DNA of 64,000 nt from Dendrolimus kikuchii (lineage: Eukaryota; Arthropoda; Insecta; Lepidoptera; Lasiocampidae). The notes under the pieces were generated by a model. It made no database searches. It worked only from the letters and a program-made list of their open reading frames with translations, and was not told the origin of the DNA. The translations under genes and the position numbers were made by a program. Of the stretch, positions 21,816 through 33,789 are shown one piece after another; within the stretch, counting starts at the first letter, position 1; each line of letters opens with the position of its first letter. The stretch spans positions 3,827,001 through 3,891,000 of the forward strand of contig JAHHIN020000030.1 of assembly GCA_019925095.2 (NCBI GenBank), in the 5' to 3' direction.

Positions 21816-22621
21816 TTTCTCGCTCGTTCCTTAAAACGGTAATGATACCAGCAGTACGGGTGATCACCGGGTCGCTGACGAGACCGGGAACGACTGTATC
21901 TTCGTGGACCTCTGCTTCTGGATCTTGCCGTTGATCTCATACGTACTTCCATTGCTTCTAGCCTCTGAGTAATCGTCTCCATTTGTCGCGACAGTATCTC
22001 TACAGGTGAGCCAGTTGATATGCTAGTAGATGTGCCAGTAGCTAAGTTCAAGCCAGTACTGGCGCAAGTTACTTGACTGTTCACTGGAACGATGTCGTTA
22101 ATTTGGTCGGCTAGTTGTGCTAGCTCTTCCAGGTCCATGTTACCGTGGGATGCCACTATGGTTTGCAGGTTCGTGGGGAGTCTGCTCGTCCAAATTGTTC
22201 GTATGAAGTCACCTGGTGCATTAGCGCCAGCCAAGTACTGGAGGTGTCGCAGGAATTGGGATGGCTTCCGATCACCTAGTTCAGCATGCGTAAGTAACTG
22301 CTTGATCTTGCGCTCTTGTGATGCGGAAAGTCTCCTGATGAGCTCGGCTTTTAATTTCTCGTACCGTCCAGTAGCTGGTGGTGAAACTATGATATCCCGA
22401 ACTTCGGCAGTATGTTGCGGCTCCAATTGGGATAACACGTAGTAAAATTTAGTATTGTCAGTAGTGATACTTGACAGTATAAACTGACCTTCCAATTGGG
22501 CGAACCATAGTTCGGGGTCGGCCGAGTTGAATGCGGGACTTCTCACAGCTACTCTGCATGATTCCATTGAGGTAGGCATCAGTCCGAGAACCGGCGGCAC
22601 GTCCTTGTCCGTCTCCGTCAT
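21761..22621 (-). CDS. gag: CsRn1-type Gag, 286 aa
   Basis: It starts at the ATG 8 bases past the primer-binding site. The N-terminal capsid-like part contains the conserved PAFNSADPELWFAQLEGQF block near residue 30 and the KPSQFLRHLQ major-homology-like block near 120. The C-terminal Arg/Ser-rich region is followed by CWYHYRFKERARKCTQPC (about 252-269), a C-x2-H-x9-C-x3-C finger instead of the usual CCHC knuckle. This is the nucleic-acid-binding end of Gag. It forms the virus-like particle core in which cDNA is made. Confidence 0.9.
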   Translation of the reverse strand: MTETDKDVPPVLGLMPTSMESCRVAVRSPAFNSADPELWFAQLEGQFILSSITTDNTKFYYVLSQLEPQHTAEVRDIIVSPPATGRYEKLKAELIRRLSASQERKIKQLLTHAELGDRKPSQFLRHLQYLAGANAPGDFIRTIWTSRLPTNLQTIVASHGNMDLEELAQLADQINDIVPVNSQVTCASTGLNLATGTSTSISTGSPVEILSRQMETITQRLEAMEVRMRSTARSRSRGPRRYSRSRSRQRPGDHPYCWYHYRFKERARKCTQPCSFQKSGNHQGSH

Positions 22622-22629
22622 TTTTTCTA

Positions 22630-22639
22630 GGGGTCACCA
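22630..22639 (-). promoter_or_regulatory. Primer-binding site, tRNA-Trp type
   Basis: TGGTGACCCC on the minus strand, 10 bases after the shared LTR part. It is identical to the site in the nested element at 53564-53573. Assignment to tRNA-Trp follows CsRn1 precedent and was not checked against this genome. Confidence 0.75.
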
Positions 22640-22649
22640 GTGAAGTGCG

Positions 22650-23007
22650 TATGTTCTTAACACTTACTATTAAGGAGTCTGGACATGAACGCGTAATGAA
22701 AGATGGTATTCGACTGAGAAATTTATTTATGAAATTTATATTTTAATTAAACAATCCTAATGACTTGCGCTAATCGATTGGTTGCGCGCGAGTAGGCGGG
22801 CTCAGATTAAAATGGTCGCCTAACTGAGACAAAGGGCACTGCGTCGGCCATGATGCGCGTCGTAGCGCTGCAACGAGTTCATTGGCCGCTTATCGCCGGA
22901 GGCGTAGCTTGCGAACTTCGCCGGCGCGTGGGCAGCGATGACTCATACCATCGTATGATGAGTGACGTAGAAGTGGCGTGATCTTGTGCTTCGTTGGAAC
23001 GGACTTT
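22650..23007 (-). repeat. 5' LTR of CsRn1-type element (shared part)
   Basis: Pairs with 18264-18621. Sequence beyond 23007 (gagggctgcaagcag) does not match the sequence beyond 18621. Confidence 0.88.
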
Positions 23008-23311
23008 GAGGGCTGCAAGCAGACCTGAGAGCGAAGCTTTCGATGATCCGCCTAGGAGTGCCAGCTTGTCAACGTACATCAGTAGATGAGTCTACAATAT
23101 TTGTGACTTACGTGACTAAAGAAGCTGATATATGCAACTCAGCGGTGTAACAGCTCGCATATGTGTATTTGAAGCCTGATAAAATGGAAGTCATAAGACA
23201 ACCACTCGAACGTTTCATTTACTTCAAGCATAAATCAACTGTGTATGATAATACTTCATACATCATTAAATTTATTCATTATAAGATCTCGAACCCATAA
23301 GGACGGATCAG

Positions 23312-24718
23312 ACAGGTAATTTGGGGAATTTCACCACCACCTGAATATACTATAATATATATAAGTATATAATATGATATCAAACCAATAATGGATAGAT
23401 CAACAGGTAAATTTGGGGAATTTCACCACCACCTGGTATAGTTTGTATATATGTAAGAATATCGGACAGGTATATTGGAGGATTTTACCACCACCTGTTT
23501 TAGTCTGTAATATATGTAAGTATATGATCTTAAATCAATAGTAGTTAGATCAACAGGTAAATTTGGGGAATTTCACCACCACCTGTATATACTATACATA
23601 CATACATACATACATAACTTCACGCCAGTTCCCTTGCGGGGTAGGCACGAACAACAGAGTGCCATTTAGGCTTATTCTTACACACCTCACTTGCCTCTTT
23701 GACATTCATAACTCTTGTCATGCAAGCTCGTCTGTTCTTAAGGCTTCTGACATCACCTTCTGCTAGTACACGATCAATTTGATCATGGAAGGTGTGTCGT
23801 GGCCTTCCACGACTTCTGCATCCATCCACTTTTGCATTGTATATCTGTTTAGTCATTTTTTCATCATGCATTCTTTCCACATGCCCGAACCACCGGAGCA
23901 TTCCTTTCCTTACCTTCACCCCGACACTCTCTTTCAGACCAACTCTCTTTCTTACTTTGGTATTACGAACGCGGTCCGCGAGCGTCACTCCGCAGATTTT
24001 GCGCAGTGCTCGCATCTCGACCGCGTTTACTCTACTTTCATGCTCTTTCTTCCATACCCAACTCTCGCTTCCATACGTGAGCGTAAGTACCAGCACCGCG
24101 TTGTGTATGGCGAGCTGGGCCTTCTGGCTGAGGTTCTTAGCGCCTAGAAGTTTACCTAACGCTCCGTTCAAACTATTCCCCAAATTCACTCTTCTTTCTA
24201 TATCAGCGGTGTACCTTCCATCCCTGCTAAAAGCACATCCAAGATATACAAACTCATTCACTTGCTCCAGCATAACATCATCGACCATTATCCTTGCATT
24301 CGTTCTGGTTTCTTCTCTTTCAAACACCATAACCTTTGTTTTCTTCGCATTCAAGTGTAAGCCTCTCGCCTGACAGTCATCTTTCATCATTGTGACTAGT
24401 GTTTGCAGTTCTGATGGCGATCCGGCTAAAAGCACGGCATCATCCGCATAAAGCAAGGTGCTTATAACTAGATCACTCATCCGCACCCCAACATCCATCA
24501 ATCTTATTCTCTGGAGACAATCGTCCAGATATAGGATGAACAGCAAAGCCGACAGCATGCATGTATATACTATAATATATATAAATATATAATATGATAT
24601 CAAACCAATAATGGATAGATCAACAGGTAAATTTGGGGAATTTCACCACCACCTGGTATAGTTTGTATATATGTAAGTATATCGGACAGGTATATTAGAG
24701 GATTTTACCACCACCCGT
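23312..24718. repeat. Hairpin-unit satellite, 241-bp higher-order repeat
   Basis: Six 31-33 bp units of the form caggtaaatttggggaattt + caccaccacctg begin at about 23312, 23403, 23466, 23553, 24623 and 24686. Spacers repeat in the order a, b, c, so units 1-3 and 4-6 form a higher-order repeat of 241 bp. Each unit can fold (CAGGT...ACCTG outside, AAATT...AATTT inside). A LINE at 23597-24561 splits the spacer after unit 4. Confidence 0.82.
23597..24561 (-). mobile_element. RTE-like LINE, 5'-truncated, with target duplication
   Basis: The minus-strand open frame (23620-24603, 327 codons including flank) is the C-terminal half of a LINE reverse transcriptase: YADDAVLLA motif, then LHLNAKKTKVMVFE, NEFVYLGCAFSRDG and the long C-terminal region MLRWFGHVERMHDE. 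The 3' end is a (catacatac)n tail. Both sides carry TGTATATACTATA (23584-23596 and 24562-24574), a 13-bp target duplication, so the truncation at LLFILYLDD happened at insertion. RTE-like is my best family guess from the simple-repeat tail and C-terminus. Confidence 0.85.
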
Positions 24719-24735
24719 TTTAGTCTGTAATATAT

Positions 24736-25378
24736 GTGTTTCAGCTCATAAGAACCGATCGTTGATTATACAATCGTTTTTAGGCCAACATTGAGCCCTC
24801 AGTGGATACCAACACAAAGAGGACATACCTAGACTATCAGTACAAGCTGACAGTTCCGTTTGGTTGAAAGATTCGACCCCTGTCTCACAACACGTTAAAC
24901 TGACATATAGGACATGAAGTCTGAACCAGACAATAACATAGGAAGGCCCAGTTATCCTACGACTGGTTAGGCTCCTAGCCAAGTCATTGTATAACAATGC
25001 TGGAACGATACGAAATCAAAGCAATTCACTAAGAAGCCAACGACTTTGGTGACGTCCAACCGTAGATGTACTAACATCTCGTGATCGCTCGCCTAGGGCC
25101 GATTCAAATCAACTCACAGGACTTTGGGAACCCTATAGTAAAACGCATTTTGTGAGAGTCGAACGTTGGACTACGATTGGCATCGATGTCTTAAAAACCT
25201 CAACACATACTTCACCAGAAGCACAACCAGTGAATCTAGTTTATTTGTTGAGTGTAATGTGTCAAAGAAAATATTGTAAATACATATAAAATGTACCATA
25301 AATAATTATTGTATGTTATTGTAAATAGTCTTACATGCAAGTAGTATACATATTTAAACATGTAAAGCAGGGTTTATA
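24736..25378. other. Nothing recognised
   Basis: A moderately GC stretch (24740-25200) with no repeat partner elsewhere in the window and no convincing exon, then AT-rich sequence. Confidence 0.4.
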
Positions 25379-25693
25379 CACATAATAAACCATTAAATAT
25401 TAAATCCAATAGTATTATGGAATATGTATGCATTTATCCACACATATATAAATACTTATAAAATAGGATATCAATAGATATGTAATTATATACATAATAA
25501 CCCATTAAAGCATATAATTCAATAGTATTATAGAATATTTATGCATGCAGCATATATCCACACATACGTAAATACTTATAAGTAGGGTATCAATAGATAT
25601 GTAAATATATACATAATAATCTATTAAAATAGTATTATAGGACTTGGATACATGTAGCATATGTTCATACATAAATGACTAAACTGTATGTAG

Positions 25694-25754
<61 letters not shown>

Positions 25755-26160
25755 TAGTACAGGTATAATCCTTTAGAATATTGATATTAACCTTATCTTA
25801 GAGTTTGGTATATATATTATCATATAAATATTTCATTAAGGCAGAGAACGAGTACATATATAAGACATACATAAATCTTGGTATCTCGATTAATTACTGG
25901 TATTGGGCCCAGTATGTATAGATATTTTATGGAATGGGGCTTTAAATACATGTAATAAATACATAACTCTTGGACTATAATAACACAAGTGCTAGGATAT
26001 TTAAATATTGTTTGTATTCCAAACTTTAGTATTATGTATAGATATTTAGTGATATAAGTATTGAACCTATGTAATAGTATCTAACCCTTGGACTATAATA
26101 ACACATAAGTGTTATAATATTTAAATATTGTTTATATCACATACATAACAAACTATTTAA
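25379..26160. repeat. AT-rich tandem arrays with (TA)n
   Basis: Units starting acataataaYcYattaaa at about 25379, 25492 and 25611 repeat every 113-119 bases. A (TA)n run fills 25686-25752. A second unit with cttggactataataacaca repeats at about 25970 and 26090. Confidence 0.7.
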
Positions 26161-26449
26161 CAAGTTCTTGAGATGAACCATTTTTAAGCCTGTACCATTT
26201 TGAATAACCTTCTGCGAAGGAGGCTAGGCTTATTTCATATGTAATGAAAACAGTTTAAGGGCAGACATAAACCGTTAAAGTTGCACTGTAAAATTTATTT
26301 AAAATTTACTTCGAATTAACCAGTAGATGGAAGACAAGCTTCAGGTTATTTATGATAATTCTTAGTTAATTGATTTAGTTATTTATACAAGTTCCTATAG
26401 ATATCGTTCAATGTTCCTACCGCCTATTCGATATTTTACTACGCACTAT

Positions 26450-27660
26450 TAATAATGTATTGGCCAGTTCCTATATATATATTATATCTAATGAATGCTT
26501 AAATACTTATAATTAATGATTCATCATCGCATTAATAGAAACGTTTTGCCGGTTCCTATAGCAGTGCCTAACGAACGTTTCAACCGCCTACCTACTTATA
26601 AATAACGCCTAAACCAACGCACTAGTAATAACGTTTTATCTGCTTCCTATATACTATATCTAATGAACGTTTAAAACGCTTATAATTAACGATTCATCAA
26701 CGCATTAATAATAACGTTTTGCCGGTTCCTATACCAGTGCCTAACGAACGTTTCAACCGCCTACCTACTTATAAATAACGACTAAACCAACGCCCTAGAA
26801 ATAACGTCTTAGCCGTTTCTGTATTAGTATCTGATAGACGTAATTCACTTACAACTAACGCAAACCCTATACGCTTAACCTAAACGTTCCGTTATTTTTC
26901 GTTTATACCCGTTTACAATTGCCGCACTTAAATCTAAGGCCGTTCGTATCACTCTTACAAACTAACGCATCGCAAATTACCGTATCGCCTTAAAACTATA
27001 CGCAATCTTACTTACTACATTAACCTTATAAACTTAAATCTAAGGCCGTTCGTACCACTCTTACAAACTAACGCATCGCAAATTACCGTAATGCCTTAAA
27101 ATTATACGCAATATTACCGCCCTACCTACCTATAAATAACGCCTAAACCAACGCACTATAAATAACGTTTTAGCCGTTTCTATATCAGTATCTGATAGAC
27201 GTAATTCGCTTACAACTAACGCAAACCCTATACGCTTAATCTAAACGTTCCGCTATTTTTCGTTTGTACCCATTTATAATTGCCGCACTTCAATCTAAGG
27301 CCATTCGTATCACTGACAAACTAACGCATCGCAAATTACCGTAACGCCTTAAAATTATACGCAATCTTACTACATTAACCTTATAACCACCCTACCTACC
27401 TATAAATAACGCCTAAACCAACGCACTAGAAATAACGTTTTAGCCGTTTTTATATCAGTATCTGACAGACGTAATTCGCTTACAACTAACGCAAACCCTA
27501 TACGCTTAACCTAAACGTTCCGCCATTTTTCGTTTATACCCATTTATAATTGCCGCACTTAAATCTAAGGCCGTTCGTATCACTCTTACAAACTAACGCA
27601 TCGCAAATTACCGTAACGCCTTAAAATTATACATCTTATCCGCCCTACCTACATTACAAC
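26450..27660. repeat. G-poor complex satellite
   Basis: Blocks such as gccgcacttaaatctaaggcc, acgcatcgcaaattaccgta and gatagacgtaattcgcttac recur 3-5 times. gccgcactt starts at about 26921, 27282 and 27552 (spacings 361 and 270), with partial units between. The + strand has very little G, and most of it sits in CpG. Confidence 0.75.
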
Positions 27661-30356
27661 CGACTGATATATATTATATTGATCACATTTAAATTCTGAA
27701 TAACGTGTATTTTGGTCATAGATATATATATAGTGCACATTATAAAACCCTTCAGAAAAACAATAAATGCATAAATTAAATATAACTTGAGAATCCCTGT
27801 CAATTTGTTCAAAAACTCACTGAAGTCGGGAGCTCCTGTCCCGACTTACCTTAGTCCTTGGAAATTTCTTACACAAAATATACTATTAGACCCACGACAC
27901 TGGTCTCCTACACTAAGATACCTCCCGACACTAGATATTCTACCATCTATACGCAGATCACAAATTTCTAATTTACTGATTCAATCAAGCCTACAATACC
28001 AAGATTAATTTACACATAACGGCTCCACTAATATATCATTGTTTTATTTTTTTAAGCAATCTAACGCAATTCAACAATATTTAAAGCAAATCAATACCCC
28101 TTCTGTTCTACATTTGTTACACTAAATTTGTTGCATCAGACATGTCTTGCAGGAAATAATTTATTAGTAACTTAACCGAAACGATTGCTTTATAAATCTT
28201 AAAAATATTAAATTCCCTAAATAAACCATCTCTTAAAATTGTATATTTTAAATTGGATTTTCTATCATTTAATTTCTTGTATAATTTCCATTTTCTCATT
28301 TTTTTATCAAATTAAGAAGGTAGATTTATTTTTGAATATTTTTAATAAATTCATCATCGTTTCATTTAGCGAATCCATGTATTTTTTTTTTTGATGATTT
28401 AAAAGAAGGTAGACTTTATTTAACGCGACGTTTTATGATTACATTAAAATATTACATTATTTCCCGTATTAATTTGCTAACGAACAAGATATTAGGAATA
28501 ACTTTTCACGAGCCATTTATATGATTTTAAAGCAAATTAAACAATAGTCTATTAATTAAAATCGCACGAACTCACGTAATTTCTTAAATTTTAAAATTTA
28601 TTTAACCACGACTATAAATTACCATTTTGATTTTGATTTAATTAGAACTGATTGAATCACCTAGCTATTCTACTCTAAATCGAAATATAAATGATTTAAC
28701 TTTACCGCAGGCCTCCTCGACGACGTAGCACTATTAAATTATTAAATTTTTTATTAAATTTAATAATTATTTACCGGCGCAGAGCGGCAGCGCTTTAGCC
28801 CTAGGAATGGCCACTAGGGGGCGCTAGTATCCGACTAGCAGCACTTCGTGGTAGTAAAATATCACGTTGACTGTCCCGATTCTTCTCCACCCCTTGGTAT
28901 TTATATTTTTTTCACCAGTCCCCGTAACTTTCCTACTCTTGCATCCTCTTTTCCCCCTCTATGCACCCCCCTCGTATTCGCACCACTTATTTTTCAACCA
29001 ATCATAAAACAGCATTGCTTTTTACATGTTAATTTGTAAAATTAGAACTTCTAATCATTGTATTATAATAAAACCTTTTTAAACTATTTGGCTATCTTCT
29101 GATATAAATATTTTATACGTATTTCTAATAAATACCGAAATATTCCATATTAAATGATACGACATCGCTAAAAGCGCCCCCTACTTAGCATTCGTATTTT
29201 GTATTTCCCTTTCAATAATTTCTTGTTTTCCTACCTATGACGTTTATTACTTTATGCACTATTAATTATTTAGATTTTAACTATTTTATCTAATCACAAA
29301 ATAAATATATTTCTTTAATAATGTAAATTAACTATAAAATGCTAATTCCTTATTTTCCAAAACTACCTTCTTTTATTTAATTATTTCCTACTTCACATAT
29401 TTATTCATTTCATAATTACATTTACCATAGAAGTTTTAATATTTAATTACTAACTTGTGTATATAAATTTATATTTTTAATTGTAATAACTAATCGTATA
29501 CTTATAAACCTATATTGATAATTTCTCATCTTTATTGTGAGGTGTTATTGGCTAACTTATTTTAGTTTATTCCTTTTATCTTTAAATTTCCAATTCTAAT
29601 CGGTTTTTGCAAGTGATGTTACTTCTTCTACATTAATCTAGCATATCTATTCATAATTTTCTTAACTCTTAGCTCCGTTTTAACAAGGTAAAATAACTTT
29701 TCTAAATCACATTTCTGTTTTTACAAATAACTTATTCATTCTCTAACATTTCTAAAATTTGTTAATTATACTACGATATAAATGTTATCTAACGTCTGCA
29801 AATCACTGACTACTTACTCCAGTGTGTAAACTTTATTCATATTTTGATTTCATAACATAATTGTCTATTTTTCCAGAGATTTGCTTTTGTTCTTTGAACT
29901 TGCTATCAAATGCAAAACACATACTTCCTTACGGAACCCAAGAACGACACGCTCTCCACAAACATATACTGAAGTGTATATTCAGCAAATAAGAAGAAAA
30001 CCCTAAAGTGTTAGCTATTTTTCCAGAATGTGTTTTGACTGCTACACTAATCAATGAATCCTGCATTCCCAACATAATAAAGGTAACATATTTTGTTAAT
30101 TCACCATAGATTAAGATGCTTGTGGTTATTTCTAATGCATTTTGCATGCCCTAATCTCTGAATTTCCGAAGAAAATCAGAATTTCAAAATGCAACGCCCC
30201 CATGTTAACATATTTTTGTTTCAGCGCCATCTATTATCGCACGCTGAAACTACATAAAAATAAAGAATGTCTGGCAACGATTTATATGAATTACCCAAGT
30301 TAATGACGCCAGATGTCATCATTCTTGATTTAATTTTAATATATCCTATTAAAAGA
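27661..30356. other. AT-rich intron, no gene recognised
   Basis: Long AT-rich stretch. Short ORFs (for instance 27787-28008 and 28848-29039) lack codon structure or any recognisable domain. No paired repeat was found within the window. Confidence 0.45.
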
Positions 30357-30576
30357 GTGTCATTATCATTTTTATTAATCAATATTCGATTGATTGAATA
30401 TGTAATTTAATATATTCAATAAATTGCACGCTGTAATTTAATATATTCAATAAAATACACGCTTCTCACATGTAATCAATGTCTTTAATTAAAATTTTGA
30501 TTATTTTATTTACATATATGGTTTTAATCGTATTTTTATATCAAACCCCCACCTTTTGACAACGTTGGGTCCGTCA
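30357..30576. repeat. Interspersed repeat, inverted copy at 61548-61773
   Basis: Reads gtgtcattatcatttttatt ... cccccaccttttgacaacg and recurs in reverse complement at 61548-61773, including internal double units of ttaatatattcaataaa. Confidence 0.8.
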
Positions 30577-30586
30577 CAATATCATG

Positions 30587-30820
30587 TAGCAGCAGAGTGC
30601 TAGCCAAGACAAGTGTAACGAGCCCAAACACGACGGGTCTATTTTAGTACAGGAGTTCCTATGGCCACCTTCCGACTCCACCATCAGATCAGCTCCATGG
30701 TACCATATTATTGCATTGTCACGCGATATACACATACGTGCAAAATTTCAGCTCAATCGGAAACCGGGAAGTCGATCAAATTTAATTTGAAAGATTCCGT
30801 TACATACTAACATACGTATG
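30587..30820. repeat. Inverted copy of the 9049-9281 repeat
   Basis: Reverse complement of 9049-9281, nearly identical, ending ttacatactaacatacgtat. It lies next to the 30357-30576 repeat, so the two may be parts of one larger element. Confidence 0.8.
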
Positions 30821-31035
30821 AAGCTAATAAAAGCGTATTAAAAAAAGAATAGAGGAGTATGGAAGGAAAAGACATATTGATGGTGAAAGAAAAGAGAGAG
30901 AGAGATATTTTAAGCCAGAAACCTTTTTCGATATCCTCGGAACACTACCAAAGTTTTATCACAATCTGATCAATGCTTTAGCAACGCATATTGAACAAAC
31001 ATAGAACGTGTTGGAAGCTATTGATTTATATAAGA

Positions 31036-31215
31036 CTAGCCGATGCCCGCGATTTCGTCCGCGTGGTGCGGTTTTTAAACTATCCCTCGGGAACTCTTTA
31101 ATTTTTCCGGACTAAAATTATGTAAGCTACCACCATATAAAAAATTATTTAAATCGGTCCAGTCGTTTCGGAGATTAGCCGGTACAAACAGACAGACAAA
31201 CAGAGAAACAAAAAA
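31036..31215. repeat. Lepidopteran-type short repeat
   Basis: Reads agactagccgatgcccgcga ... aaatcggtccagtcgtttcg ... gacagacaaacagag, the common moth repeat family also seen at 15411. A related tail lies at 31700-31880 (aaatcggaccagcggttc ... tataatattagtatagat). Confidence 0.65.
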
Positions 31216-31342
31216 ATTGATAAAAATCTAAATTAGTTCTATTTCACTTCTTACATCCCCCTGACTCGGTTTTTAGCATATTTTTTCATTGTACAGAAAT
31301 TCGACTTCTACAGTTTTATTATATGTATAGATGATGATGATT

Positions 31343-31640
31343 TTATCCGTGCAGGAACGGAGAAAGAATACAATTTCCTGCGGCCGGGCGGCCTGTCGTA
31401 AGAGGCGACTTAACCACCCACAGCCAGGTGGTAGGGCATCTGCCCGACTGGATGGCTACCACCCCTAGTCTAAAGCATGTCGCCATAACAACCTTGAGTT
31501 GTGTTCCGGCATTAGTGACCAGGTTCCGGTTAAGAGAGCAGCAGCGTATTTGTAGCAACTTTGATGTTGCAAATGTCCATAGGCGATGGTAACCGCTTTC
31601 CATCAAGTGGGCCGTCTGCCTGTCTGCTGATCTCCTGAAA
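31343..31640 (-). repeat. Repeat A copy 1
   Basis: About 290-bp repeat running from gagatcagcagacaggcag to gttcctgcacgga on the minus strand. Other copies: 33790-34050 (+, diverged), 35600-35918 (+), 37560-37832 (+), 50911-51230 (-), 58317-58443 (+, 5' part), and fragments at 40484-40570 (-) and 41347-41465 (-). Several copies keep an 89-103-codon frame open. Origin unknown, SINE-like in size. Confidence 0.75.
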
Positions 31641-31880
31641 TAAAAACAGCGCACGCCGTGTAAGGATTTTTTCGGGTCATTTTTTTACACCTTGGGTTAC
31701 ATTATTGAACTTTTAGTAAGGATCCCTAATTTTTTTTAAATATAATATAGCCTATAGCCTTCCTCGATAAATGTACTATTCAAAACTGAAAGAATTTTTC
31801 AAATCGGACCAGCGGTTCTTGAGATTAGCGCGTTTAAACAAACAAACAAACTCATCAGCTTTATAATATTAGTATAGATA

Positions 31881-31913
31881 TAATATAAGATACACACACA
31901 CACACACACACGC

Positions 31914-31946
<33 letters not shown>

Positions 31947-31950
31947 TACA
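31881..31950. repeat. (CA)n-(TA)n microsatellite
   Basis: A pure CA run followed by a TA run. This follows the lepidopteran-type repeat tail. Confidence 0.9.
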
Positions 31951-32421
31951 GGTGAATTAAACTATACTAGACAGCGAAAAGCACTTAAAGAATTCTAGAG
32001 GCCGATTTTGATGAAAACTAAAATGGTACCATTAGATTTTTGAAAAATCAATTACCCTTGGCAAGAATCGAATCGGCTAATTTTGAAAAATGAACACACT
32101 AAAATCGTAGTGTAGCTTGTAAGGATCAATTTCCAAACCAAGACATGGGAAAGGGTTGTTTTTGAACAACCAAAATACAACGGTTGAGTATTGCGATCCA
32201 GCGAGGTAGCGTAATTAAAACCTTTATTTGTATGAAACATAGATACCAAGGTCTGATGCTATGATGAGAACGCGTTTCGCCATTTTAGTTAGCCTTTTGG
32301 AAACCTGAACCTTTGACTTCCATGACCTAGGCTCAGTATTTTACTTAATAGTCAAGGATTATAGGAGGATTAACTGGATTACAATATAACTCAAATTCTC
32401 TTAATTATACTAGTTTATAAT

Positions 32422-33571
32422 GTGTATTTTATAGCATTTGACAGGGTTGTGCGGAAGGAGCTCTGGGACATATTGCCCGGATATGGGATTAATGGCCAAT
32501 TGATGCGTGCTGTGCAGTCCACTTACGAGGACTGTATGGCATGCGTGCGAGTGGATGGCAGCCTGTCGCCCTGGTTTGACGTCAATATTGGCGTCAGGCA
32601 GGGCTGCGTGCTGTCGGCTTTGCTGTTCATCCTATACCTGGACAATTGTCTCCAGAGAATAAGATTGATGGATGTTGGGGTGCGAATGAGTGATTTAGTT
32701 GTAAGCACCTTGCTTTATGCGGATGATGCCGTGCTTTTAGCCGAATCGCCATCAGAACTGCAAACACTAGTCACAATGATGAAAGATGACTGTCAGGCGA
32801 TAGGCTTACATTTGAATGCGAAGAAAACAAAGGTTATGGTGTTTGAAAGAGAAGAAACCAGAACGAATGCAAGGATAATGGTCGATGATGTTATGCTGGA
32901 GCAAGTGAATGAGTTTGTATATCTTGGATGTGCTTTTAGCAGGGATGGAAGGTACATCGCTGATATAGAAAGAAGAGTAAATTTGGGGAATAGTTTGAAT
33001 GGAGCGTTAGGTAAACTTCTAGGCGCTAAGAACCTCAGCCAGAAGGCCCAGCTCGCCATACACAACGCGGTGCTGGTACCTACGCTCACGTATGGAAGCG
33101 AGAGTTGGGTATGGAAGAGAGAGCATGAAAGTAGAGTAAACGCGGTTGAGATGCGAGCACTGCGCAAAATCTGCGGAGTGACGCTCGCGGACCGCGTTCG
33201 TAATACCGAAGTAAGAAAGAGAGTTGGTCTGAAAGAGAGTGTCGGGGTGAAGGTAAGGAAAGGAATGCTCCGGTGGTTCGGGCATGTGGAAAGAATGCAT
33301 GATGAAAGAATGACTAAACAGATATACAATGCAAAAGTGGATGGATGCAGAAGTCGTAGAAGGCCACGACACACCTTCCATGATCAAATTGATCGTGTAC
33401 TAGCGGAGGGTGATGTCAGGAGCCTTAAGAACAGACGAGTGTGCATGACAAGAGTTATGAATGTCAAAGAAGCAAGTGAGGTGTGTAAGAATGGGCCTAA
33501 ATGGCGCTCTGTTGTTCGTGCCTACCCCGCAAGGGAACTGGCGTGAAGTTATGTATGTATGTATGTATGTA
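32422..33571 (+). pseudogene. RTE-like LINE reverse transcriptase, 5'-truncated
   Basis: The longest copy of this LINE in the window (374 codons open). It starts inside the RT fingers (AFDRVVRKELWDIL), continues through VRQGCVLSALLFILYLD and YADDAVLLAE, and ends AYPARELA. A short 3' end and (atgt)n tail follow (33549-33571). The catalytic YADD is intact but the N-terminal endonuclease is missing, so the copy is dead on arrival. About 95% identical by eye to 23597-24561. Confidence 0.85.
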
Positions 33572-33789
33572 TTTTATAGTAATAAATTAGATACAAAGAA
33601 ACATGACGAAAAACAAAGTCCAACAAAACAAAATATGATGACGCTATGAAAATTAAAAAAAAAAATATTTGCGAATTAAATTCCAATTTAGGAGAACGCA
33701 AAATTGTCTTACATTCGTCTTTGTTCGACCACATGTATAAACAAATTTTGAGGGACGAGCAAGAGAAAGCCACCTGTCATTGACAGCTG

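Larger units (their letters stand above)
18264..23007 (-). mobile_element. CsRn1-type Ty3/gypsy retrotransposon, young
   Basis: Two 358-bp direct repeats (18264-18621 and 22650-23007) that by eye differ at one base enclose gag and pol on the minus strand. The primer-binding site TGGTGACCCC (22630-22639) and the Gag C-x2-H-x9-C-x3-C finger are the traits by which the CsRn1 clade (tRNA-Trp primed, CHCC Gag) is known. Both main frames are open. Target duplication was not found, and the likely true LTR ends (TGTGGCGAG... and ...GCACTTCA) are each present on only one side. Confidence 0.92.

Noticed and set aside
23312..23596. NF-kappaB-like site (ggggaatttc) in each satellite unit, or a CRISPR-like array
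   Set aside because: The motif is lost in units 3 and 6, and the units are explained as a satellite. CRISPR arrays are not expected in this eukaryotic DNA, and the spacers are themselves repeated.
23792..24373. 193-codon ORF antisense to the LINE, also at 32793-33374
   Set aside because: Same antisense frame of the same LINE in both places; no domain and no independent support.
27787..28008. 73-codon ORF (MRIPVNLFKNSL...)
   Set aside because: No domain, no splice signals, AT-rich flank; within chance expectation for 64 kb.
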